Positions 21,312 to 30,608 of a DNA stretch of 64,000 bases are shown here, in pieces. The translations under genes and the position numbers were made by a program. The stretch spans positions 54,989,798 through 55,053,797 of the forward strand of contig OX326957.1 in NCBI GenBank assembly GCA_946800325.1, read 5' to 3'. How positions within the stretch are numbered: the first letter of the stretch is position 1; each line of letters starts with the position of its first letter. Source of the DNA: Luzula sylvatica (taxonomy: Eukaryota > Streptophyta > Magnoliopsida > Poales > Juncaceae). The notes beneath the pieces are model-generated. The model searched no databases. It saw nothing but the letters and a program-made list of their open reading frames with translations, and was not told the DNA's origin.

Positions 21312-21595
21312 GAAAAAAGTACACTTTTGCCTCCCAAAGTGTTCCAAAAAGTGCACTTTGCCCCCCAAACAAAAATCTGTACCTTTTTGCCCCCCAATCT
21401 TTCAAAAAATGTTCAACTTGCCCCCTCCGTTTATTTTTTTGTCAAAATTCTGTTAACTGCTGACGTGGCAAGTTAAGTGATGACATGGACTGACACGTGG
21501 GTGATGACATGGCAATTTATCCTAACCCGATCCAACAAAGAGTAACCCGACCCGACCCGCTAACCCTAATAACCCAACCCAACAGCCACTCTCTC
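21312..21595 (+). repeat. Left long terminal inverted repeat
   Basis: Partner of 24402-24685 in inverted orientation. Only about 8-9 mismatches over about 275 bp were counted by eye. Weaker CT-rich similarity continues inward. Confidence 0.9.
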
Positions 21596-21884
21596 CTCAC
21601 TCTCTTTCTTTCCCGATCTCTTTCTCTCCTTCTCTCCCTCGCGATGGCTTCCACAGTTAGGGTGGGTGCGATTTAGGGTTCTCGCCGGATCTCCTTCGCA
21701 TCGCTTCGCCAGATCTGCATGAACAGCCGCATCGCCTCGCCCGATCTCGTTCGTTCCTTCGCCGTCGGCCAGCAAATCCTCGCCACTCCTCGCCCTAAAC
21801 CCGCTCCAGACTTTCCTCTCTTCGTCTTTCTAGGTAGATTGATTCTCAGATTTGATCGAAATCTCTGATAAAGGAGCAGAATCA

Positions 21885-22815
21885 ATGGCGACGAACATAG
21901 GAATGATGGATCCGGCTTATTTTGTAGGTAGAAATGAGATCCTGGCATGGATCAACTCAACACTTCGACTCAGTGTTGCCAAAGTAGAAGAGGTAATTTC
22001 TCTTAATAAAAGGGAGACCTCTTGACAATCTTGAATTCATGCAGTGGATGAAAAGATACTGCGACACCACCAATGGCAGTGGCCTTGGCAGGTAATATAC
22101 CTTTTTATCCTAACTAAATAGATTAAATCATGTTTTATTAATGGTTAAAACAGATCACAGAATTGAAGTTACTCGTGGACAGTCTCAAGAATGAACGTGA
22201 TTTTTACTTCTCTAAGCTTAGAGATGTTGAACTCCTGTGCCCAAACTAAAGAAATCGAGAACTCGCCTGTAAGCTAGTTATTATAGCCTCTACTAAATCT
22301 CAGAAATATCATAAATACCCCTACAAAATATGAGAATATGACCCAATAAATTTATACTTCTCACTTAATATGTGAAATAAGAGGTAAACCAAGGGTACTT
22401 CTTGAAATCTTTAAAGGGTGTTTATGATATTTCTTATTTTATAAGGGTATATGTCATATTTTTAGATATTTCCTAATTTACAGGGTTACATTTACGAAAT
22501 TGCACCTTTAATTTTTGTAAAATTGTGCAGATTGTTGGGGCGATACAGAAGATATTATATGCGACAGAGGATGACGATACGGCATTGTTTGCAGAAGCAC
22601 GAGCGATGATATTGCAAAGTCAAAACCAAAACGATGTGGTCTTGGGTTTGAGTCCCATCGAAGGGGACTCGGAAGAGAAGGCCAACAAGAACGAGGCGGC
22701 TCAGAAGAGGAAGAGCTTCTCAGACTTGGAAATCGAGATGGGATCAGGATCGAGGCTTCGGTTATCTGATGTCTCTGACGTGCAGTTCTGTTCGTCGCCG
22801 TTGGTGAACTTCTAG
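21885..22815 (+). pseudogene. EB1C: EB1C-like microtubule end-binding protein, captured and broken
   Basis: EB1 proteins track microtubule plus ends through an N-terminal CH domain and dimerise through a C-terminal coiled coil. Blocks seen: 21885-21992 (MATNIGMMDPAYFVGRNEIL, the start of the CH domain), 22008-22091 ([20 protein letters not shown], its end), 22154-22268 (ITELKLLVDSLKNERDFYFS, the EB1 coiled coil) and 22531-22815 (AIQKILYATEDD, then a basic tail KRKSFSDLE ending SDVQFCSSPLVNF). The basic tail points to the EB1C type. The centre of the CH domain is deleted between blocks 1 and 2. Block 3 has a one-base insertion near 22243 that brings in a TAA. Introns are retained, so this is a transduplicated genomic fragment. 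Confidence 0.85.
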
Positions 22816-24401
22816 ATTTTAAGAGGATTGTGTGCGTGACAAGTTTGCTATTTCTTATGAGTGTGTTATGATGTTTTGTTGTTTTGATTTGTTTGTGTAG
22901 TCGACTCGTGTCGATTTGTTGTTTTAATCTTCTCGGACATGTTCGGTCTGGAGAACATGTGTGTTGTTCATCATATAATATACATTGTATGGCTTTTCTA
23001 TTATTCTTTTAGTTTTCTGTTGTGGAACTATACTTCTTACTATTGCATGTAATTTTAAAGAAAAATTATGGATTCCCTTATGAAGAAAAATTTTCTTCTC
23101 CTGAATTGCGTACAATGTGATTCCTGAAATTTTCTGCACGCCAACCTGAGTCGCGACCATGTTCTGCACAGAAATTCCAAAATGTCAAAAATATGACATG
23201 GACTTTATTAATACTGGAATATTATAGTAAATTATATGATTGCCTCACCAGGTCAAAATTGAGGAAATCAAAGCTTTCCACCAAAGGAAGAACCTGAGTA
23301 AGGATAGAGAAATACCGATTAAAAACTAAAACAGATAAAAATATCTATATAAGAATATTGCTTTAATAATAAGTAAAATTATTGCACATACACCCTTTAA
23401 GACCTCAATATATCCATACCCCTAGAGAACATATTAAATCTCATCAATACCCTTCTCTTGATTTTTTCTACAAGAATGCCTAAACTCACTTTCCCTCACT
23501 TATAAATAAAAAAAATTATATAGCAAGAAAGGGTATGCATGATATTTCTTATGTAGGGTTATTTTTGATAAATCATATTTCAGAGGGGTATATCTGACGC
23601 TTAGATGTTTTGCAGGGGTAAATATGAAATTGCGTCTTATAAGTAAAAATCGTATCTGCCTCCAGCTCGTATCTGCGATGAAATCGTATCTACAATGAAA
23701 TCGTATCTGCAATGTTCTACAATCGTCTTATAATATGGATAAAATAATGGAAATGAGATAATTATTATTTAAATTATGTTTTGTACAGAAATTAAGTACA
23801 TACGAGTGTTGGCCCAATTCCTTAATATCATGTTCTACAATGAAATCGTATCTGCCTCCAGCTCGAATCGACTCCACTGGTGATTTTGAAGTATCGAGTA
23901 GCATTATTCTTTGTTTCTCCGTTTGAATTTCTGCCTAAAAATAAGGTTTTTAAGTGTTAATAGTTTACAGAAACCAAATTTTGGATTCAAAATGTTGGTT
24001 GTGTTATGATTTGATTAAAAGTTTCACCTTAATGATGACATCTCTGGCTTCGTAGCTGGAGCTATTGTTGATGCTGATGTAGCTGCTGAAAGTCTCTCCC
24101 AAGTAATTTTTTTGAAAGTCTCTCCCAACCAAATTTTGTAGATCTTTACCGAGGGAGAGAGGAAGAGGTGGTTTGGCGAGAAGGGCGCTGGGGCGAAAAA
24201 TAGAGGCGAGTTTTGGGCGCTGGGTGCTGGCGATGGTTGGCGAGAAGGGCGCTGGGTGCTGGCGAGAAGTGGGCTGGGGCGAGAAGGCGCTGGGGCGACA
24301 AGGGCGCTGGGGCGAGAGGGAGAGAGAGCCGATCGCCGATCGCCGATTCGCCAAGGAGAGGGAGAGAGAGAGAACGGGTAAGAAAGAGAGAGAGAGGGGA
24401 T
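22816..24401. other. Interior of the Pack-MULE-like element, unassigned
   Basis: After the EB1C fragment, about 350 bp look like its 3' flank. 23375-23640 is a small inverted-repeat MITE of the CCCTATAAA family. The phrase AATCGTATCTGCCTCCAGCT occurs near 23650 and again near 23845. 24150-24400 is a GC-rich block of GGGCGCTGGGGCGAGA-type short repeats next to the right TIR. ORFs here are low-complexity and were not called as genes. Confidence 0.5.
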
Positions 24402-24685
24402 CGGGTTAGGGTATTTGGGTTGGGTTATTAGGGTTAGCGGGTCGGGTCGGATTACTCCTTGTTGGATCGGGTTAGGATAAATTGCCATGTCATCACCCAC
24501 GTGTCAGTCCATGTCATCACTTAACTTGCCACGTCAGCAGTTAACAGAATTTTGACACAAAAATAGACGGAGGGGGCAAGTTGAACATTTTTTGAAAGAT
24601 TGGGGAGCAAAAAGATGCAGATTTTTGTTTGGGAGGCAAAGTGCACTTTTTGGAACACTTTGGGAGGCAAAAGTGTACTTTTTTC
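24402..24685 (-). repeat. Right long terminal inverted repeat
   Basis: Reverse complement of 21312-21595 at about 97% identity by eye. It ends in GTGTACTTTTTTC directly before the TAAATTAT duplication. Confidence 0.9.
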
Positions 24686-25004
24686 TAAATTATAAGCATG
24701 CTATTTACGAACTGAACAACTATATGAGTTAATACATTTTAATCAAATAAAAACAAAATATATACAAGCCCTTTATTTTCTATTTAAACAAAAAACAAAA
24801 GAACCATGTCTTGGCATAGCAATTATACTCGAATTAAAAATACTCAAAACTAACAAAAATATAATCAGGCTATACGTTTTCAATCTACTCATAAAACCCA
24901 TCTTTACAAGTGGAACCTAAATAAACAAAGAAACATAAAAGCAAAAAGATTTTTTTTTCTGTCAAGCCAAGAATAAATACCCAAAGCAATACCTTTCTTC
25001 TTCT

Positions 25005-26230
25005 TCATCTTGTCACTGTTAAAGAATCCTCAATCGTGAGCCTCATGCGTCTTGCCATCACATCCAGTTCTGCCATCCTGAGCTCTCTCCATTTCTTCTT
25101 AATCCCATCTTCTCCATTCTCCTCTCCAGTTTGCATTCTCGCCTCTCTCAAGCATTGATCAAACACATCCAATACAGCCTTGGTAACAATAAGAGTGTTT
25201 TCTATATTCTCTCGGCCTATTTCGTTTTCTTTTCCCTTGTCACCATTATTGACACTACTACTAGTACCATTAGCTTTATTAACATTGTTATTGATTGGTT
25301 CGATTTTAATTGGCGAGACTGAACGCAAAGGAAGAGGTGATTCCTGCATTACTGGTGCAATTTGGGTTTCCGGATCAACGAGCATGGAATCGACAAGATC
25401 GGTCCTTTCTTCGATTATTGGAATCGAAAAGGACGAATTGGCAAAATTACCCTCGTTGTCTTCGCTAACATAACCACTCTGGTTATTCATACCATCCTCG
25501 TTATTTGGATTAGATTGAGGCGTTGCACGTCTGCGTCTGTTACCTATCACAAAACCCTAATTAATTTCCCAAAATCAATTACAAATACAATATTGGATCT
25601 TCACTGGTTGGAGACAAAGATTCAACCTTTTTTATTGCGAGTACAAAAAATGGATGGAACAAGATACTGGAATTCTCGATTACCTGTTACGCCAGGAGTA
25701 GTCGAGAAGAACGGAGAAGTAGCAGCATTCTCTGGATCCCAAAGGCGTGAACAGAGGTGCAAGACATCACGATCATGCGGAGCGATCCGCGAAGTATCCA
25801 ACCCTTTTCTCGCAATCCGAGCCGAAGACGATTTATGCTTATTCTTAAGCCGTCTCAGCTTCTCAGACAGCTGAGACCGAGAATAAGGCTGCGGCATGTT
25901 AGCAGAGAACTGGTCGTAAAACAAGTTCAAATCTCGAGGAAAAACAAGACCTTGAGATTTACAGCCTATGAGACCTTGTAGAAAGCGGATCTCATCAGAC
26001 TCCGACCAGATCCGCTGAAACTTGAACGGAGGCGCTCGGAGATCACCCGCCGAATCATTGCAGGAATGATCGGAAGCAGCGGCAGAGTTAGGCGATAGTT
26101 TTCGCTTGATTGGGAGCTTGCTCGCGGTTGCGGACGAAGCGGGTGTTGGAGTAGTTAGGGTTTGAGTCCGTGTCGGGCTCTGATTAGACGTTGCGACTGG
26201 ATTCGGCGTGAGCTGGTTCGGCGTAGCCAT
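25005..26230 (-). CDS. STOREKEEPER/GeBP-type transcription factor (DUF573)
   Basis: Two exons, 26230-25684 and 25543-25005, giving 361 residues. The ATG is chosen at 26230 (MATPNQLTPN); an in-frame upstream start at 26341 lies in sequence that looks like 5'UTR. The N-terminus is Pro/Thr/Ser-rich and includes a basic KLPIKRKLSP motif. The DUF573 DNA-binding domain (about residues 80-180) reads FQRIWSESDEIRFLQGLIG, then YSRSQLSEKLRRLKNK and HDRDVLHLCSRLWD. After the intron come RRRRA (a likely nuclear signal), acidic and Asn-rich sequence, and a C-terminal helical region (KKKWRELRMAELDVMARR) like the leucine-zipper-like tail of the family. Members are nuclear regulators, some tied to cytokinin response or storage-protein control. 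It shares a 277-bp upstream region with the divergent gene at 26508. Confidence 0.88.
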
Positions 26231-26507
26231 GAGAGACCAGACGAGACGAACGAGACGAAGGAGATGAATTTCGATGATTTCTATGTCCGTGTCACGCAGA
26301 GAGATTGATTGGGAAGGACACGCTTGACGCTTTCGCATCACCAGACCAGCTCACAGGTTCTGGTTTTGTTGGACTTCATTTCTTGGATATTTGAATAATC
26401 CAGAACTGGTTTCTTGGATTAGATAACCTTATCTTCTCTTTTTCTTCCCTTAAACCCTAGCTATATCCATAGAACCTTACTTTCTCTCCCCCTCTCTCGT
26501 CTCTCTA
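26231..26507. promoter_or_regulatory. Putative bidirectional promoter (277 bp)
   Basis: The whole space between the start codons of the DUF573 regulator (minus) and the RanBP2-zinc-finger gene (plus). It includes AAACCCTAG-type (telo-box-like) sequence at about 26452-26460 and a CT-rich leader before the plus-strand ATG. No clear TATA box for either side. Confidence 0.5.
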
Positions 26508-28466
26508 ATGGCTTCGTCGAAGCTGGTACGCTTGAGCTCCGTGTTCATTCGTTCGTATCGGAGTACCTCTATATCTTCGTCTTCGCATCTTCTCTTTCCC
26601 ATCGCCACCTTCTCTCCTGTCAGTAGAGCTCAACCACCACTACGCTTCTGCACGACTGCTTCTGCTGTAGATTCATCTACGGCGACGTTTTCCGATGAAG
26701 AACCATTGGCGGCGTCTATTGGTGGTACTCATCCGTGGCCTGAGTGGGATAGCTTTCTTGAGAAATTGAATTCGAAGGGATTCTTTGAAAAAACTACATG
26801 CCCAACTGGTAACTCTGCTCAAATTGGTTACCACTTAATTAAACCGTAATTTACTTGATTGTTTAGTAAACAATTTTGTGTAACAATTAAAATTGGCTTG
26901 GTTACCACTTAATTAAACCGTAATTTACTTGATTGTTTAGTAAACAATTTTGTGTAACAATTAAAATTGGCTACAGGTGAAAATGAAGCCAGCTCAATAG
27001 TAGAAGAAGATGTTTTTACTGATACGAATCGAGTAAAAAATGCTTGTCTCAAATTTGCTCGCGAAAGATATGATATTCTCAGGTCTGTAATATTTACCTA
27101 TTATTTTCATATTTACTAACCACACATGAAATTTTCCTAATTTACTAAATATATTTTTTACGCATAAAGTATCCTACCAAAGCAAGATATGAAAGCCATG
27201 GTCGACACTCGATGCCCTAATTTATATCGTAAATCCATCAACTCATCGAAAAGATTAAGGGCCTTTCTGAATATTATCGAAAGCGACGTAAGTCCATTCT
27301 TCAACAATTTTTTTTACAAACAGACCCTTTATTATTCTAAAATTACACTTAATTACAGGCATGTGGTGTTTGCAAATTGCGCAGTTCGTGTGACAAGGCA
27401 TACATGGAGCATAAAGGCGAAGAATATGCACGAACCGTTGATATAATTCGCATAATTTTATCGTATGCTTTGGAACCAAATAATTTATCTGGAAACGAAA
27501 ATAAAAACGATAATTTCGTGAAGGAAAATATACAAGAATGTGCGCGGAATCTATTATCGGAGCTTATTAGATTGAGCGATACGATTATCGATCCTTCGAT
27601 TCCTAAACCGGTTTTTGAGAGTGCCGCGAAATTGAAGAAAGTGAAAGTACCTCGTTCTAAGGAGAGAGAAACTCGTGATTTGAATGCTAATGTTGAAATG
27701 AAAAAAGGCGATTGGATGTGCCCTAGGTATCATTTACTTTTTTAAAAACCCTTTATTCGCTAATTTATATTGCATCTGAATTTTGATTTTGTTTGATTTT
27801 TTTTTATCCGTAGTTGCAATGTTTTGAATTTTGCGCGAAATAGGATATGTTTCCGATGCAGTGAAGATGGACCAAAAAAAGTTGATTTGGGTGATATTGA
27901 AATGAAGCCTGGTGATTGGACTTGTAAAAAGTAATTTTTTTGACATTTCGAATAAAAAAGAAACTCATTTTATTATTTAATTATCCTACTTTTCTTTTTC
28001 ACAGGTGTGAGTTCATGAATTTTGCGAGGAATAAAGAGTGTTTCAGATGCGAAGAGCCTCATAAAAGAGACCTCCAGTATGGAGAGTGGCAATGCCCCGA
28101 GTAAATAAATAAATAAATAAATATCCATTTATAAATAAAATATTTATTTTCTTTTTTGGGTGTAGTTGCAATTATGTGAACTTCAGGAGGAACGTGGCGT
28201 GTAAAAAGTGCAACCGCGAGGTTCCTCCGCAAGGGAGGGCTGCAACTGGAGGCGACCAGTTGGATCTGTGGGAAAGTCCGAAACTAATTCAGAAAAAGAA
28301 AAACAGTTTCAAATTCACGAATGAATCTGATGGAGGTATCGAAATTGAAAATGAAAGGAAGGGGAGTGGCGATTCGTCTTCTTCGAGGTTCGAAGGGTAT
28401 CGCAAGTTGAGTAGCGAGAAGCGAGATTCGAACAGTAAGAGGAAACCTGCTTATACGAGAGATTAG
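26508..28466 (+). CDS. Organelle RanBP2-type zinc-finger protein (OZ/VAR3 family)
   Basis: Seven exons: 26508-26808, 26977-27082, 27170-27287, 27359-27726, 27814-27930, 28005-28100, 28166-28466. They give 468 residues and all phases are consistent. The N-terminus is Ser/Arg-rich with few acidic residues, as in a plastid or mitochondrial transit peptide. The middle has the family block CGVCKLRSSCDKAYMEHKGE followed by VDIIRIILSYALEP. Three RanBP2 fingers follow, one per short exon junction: WMCPSCNVLNFARNRICFRC, DWTCKKCEFMNFARNKECFR and EWQCPDCNYVNFRRNVACKK, each with C-x2-C...C-x2-C spacing. The tail is Ser/Lys/Glu-rich. OZ proteins take part in organelle RNA editing and interact with PPR and RIP factors; VAR3 affects chloroplast development. 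Which organelle this one serves cannot be told from the sequence alone. Confidence 0.88.
26824..26973. repeat. Perfect 74-bp tandem duplication spanning the exon 1 donor region and intron 1
   Basis: The segment starting TTGGTTACCACTTAATTAAA occurs twice back to back with a 74-bp period and no mismatch that I can see. It lies in intron 1 of the zinc-finger gene and ends 3 bp before the acceptor. Confidence 0.95.
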
Positions 28467-30608
28467 TTCATTGGTTTCGGAACTTGGATTTGTTTTTGTT
28501 TTGGTATTTATTTGGAACTTTTTGTTTTCTGTTTTAGTTGGTATGAAGTTTCAACCGGACAACAGCAACTTGCTATTACCTGAACATATATTAATACTTT
28601 TATGTTCGCAATATTTCATGCAATACCAAGTATAATATCAAAATCCATAGTGAACATAATTTAATAAGTAATATCAAAATTTCATTTAACATAAATATAA
28701 ATATAAATTATTTAATATCATATGATTTTAAAATTTTATATTTTTTGTAAAATAACAATAATATTTGAAAGGGAAATTGTAAAGTAAGGGAGGTACCGTT
28801 TCCATGGATTGGGACACTATCACTAAGTCTGATTATTAGTATTTTTAAAATTAAAATTTAAAAAACTTCAATTTATAAAACATATTTTTTTATTTTCACA
28901 AATTGTTATATTCGTTGCAAAAAAATAACAACTAAATATCATGTGTATGACAAAAAATGAAACAAACCCGTGGATAATCTCCTAATTCTAATTAATTTCC
29001 AAACAATAAAATCCACACTCGTAATAAAATTATACTCATTTTCCAGACAACCAAAGAAAAAATTATATTTTCCAGCATTTTATTCGTCTAACATCCAAAT
29101 GATCTTTAGAATCAATTAATTCCCAACCTTTTCTTTTCGCACACATTATAAGAATAATTATACACAACATGTTCTCACTGCATGATTGACAGTAGGATAT
29201 TGATCATACGGTAGGGATTGCATTCACAATATAAAACAAGTTTAACTTATTTCAATCATAACCCTACATTTCATCATCATGCAGCGAAAGCATGTTATGT
29301 ATAATTACTCCACATTATAATCCGGCTTCATTCTACTAACTCTACTTGCCAAACCTGCTCTAAGTAGAGGTGCTTGAAAATAATATTTTTTGGTGCTTGG
29401 ATTTAGATTTGGAATTGGAATTAGATCTTAAGACTGATAATAAATAAAATTCTATTTGGATTTAGAATTGAAATTAGATCTCAATGACTGATAATAAATA
29501 AATTTTTGTTTGATACAAAGAATTACGAAGGGAATTAGAAGATAAGAGGATCATGCCATTCCTTTTATTGCTCTAAATTTCCACCTCAACAAAAATTAGA
29601 GCTCTAAGATGAAAAATATTGTTATAGATAATATATAACAATATTGTAATAATAATTATATATTAATAATAAAATAATTATATTTATATAATTAATATAA
29701 TATTATATATTATTATAATAATAATATAATTAATATAGTATTATATATATTATATAAAGAATATTACTATATGGATATAATACAATATTATAATAATATA
29801 ACAATGCATTTAATAATATTATATTAATGTATTATAAGTTTATAATATTATATTATATTAATTATATCAATATAATAATAATAACACTATAATTCATGCG
29901 TTATCAATACTTTTCGAGCCCTATCAATACTATATGGTCTCAGTTCAGGATTGTTTGGTTTAGTGAATATTCAAATTGGTTGGACAAATAATAGCTGCTC
30001 ACAAAAAATGGTGTTTTCCATAGTCAAAATATTTCTGATTGTAGTCGTCAAAAGTGTAATTTTCTCGGTTAGTCTTATTTTATGTGATTTTGATTTGAAA
30101 ATGCAGGAAGTTCAATATACCAAGCGAAGGAGATTGACCGTTTCAAGTTTCGCATTGCCCAAATTAGTAACTTCTTCTTCCTGCACTTTTTATAGTTCCA
30201 CTTGTCAAACTTTCCTATATACCAAGTTAAAATTGAGGTTTTGGTCGGAAACCTGACAGTGTTATAGTGTTTTTTTTAATTGAATAAAAAAATAGCTCTA
30301 TTCGTGATTTTGGATTCTCCTAAAAAAAAAGTAGTGTTTTTTTATAAAAAGATTGTGACATTCATCTTTGTAATGTTTTGAATTCAAATCATCCGATTTC
30401 GATTCTATTTCGGATTTGATTATTCGGTTTCGATTCAATTTTGATTTCAGATAGTTGACTTTTCAACGTAGTCATATAATGGGAGCAAGGGCTGAAGATG
30501 AACATAGAGAACAGGCCCAGTATTAACTGAGGCATGATGAAGCCCCTAAATAATAATAGCCTTCTATCTGAATGATCACACGTGGCATCTCTCTAGTGTT
30601 TGTGAAAG
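28467..30608. other. Intergenic with decayed Tourist-like sequence
   Basis: 28600-28770 is AT-rich and related to the tandem repeat in the MADS intron (43080-43400). 29030-29580 resembles the Tourist-like MITE of 14939-16326 (ATTATATTTTCCAGCAT, then TTGGAATTGGAATTAGATCT) but is diverged and interrupted. 29590-29890 is an A/T-only core. The last 300 bp are the AMI1 promoter, with an ACACGTGGC ABRE/G-box-like site at 30578-30586. Confidence 0.55.
29151..29310. mobile_element. 160-bp MITE nested in the Tourist-like remnant
   Basis: Flanked by the 9-bp duplication CACATTATA (29142-29150 and 29311-29319). The terminal inverted repeats read AATTATACACAACATG on the left and, reverse-complemented, AATTATACATAACATG on the right, continuing as inverted CTGCATGAT. 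The host repeat reads on across the insertion. Confidence 0.8.

Larger units (their letters stand above)
21311..24685. mobile_element. Long-TIR (Mutator/Pack-MULE-like) element carrying EB1C fragment
   Basis: Inverted repeats of about 280 bp at 21312-21595 and 24402-24685 are roughly 97% identical by eye. They begin GAAAAAAGTACACTTTTGCC and include a GGGTCGGGTCGG-type stretch. The flanking duplication is TAAATTAT (21303-21310 and 24686-24693), or 9 bp with one mismatch. The interior holds a broken EB1C gene copy with introns, two small CCCTATAAA-family MITEs (22270-22510, 23375-23640) and unassigned DNA. No transposase was seen. Long TIRs, an 8-9 bp duplication and captured exons fit a Pack-MULE. 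Confidence 0.8.

Noticed and set aside
24004..24500. Pro/Ser-rich ORFs on the minus strand and Gly/Arg/Glu-rich ORFs on the plus strand
   Set aside because: They overlap the GC-rich short repeats and the right TIR of the Pack-MULE-like element; low complexity and in conflicting frames.
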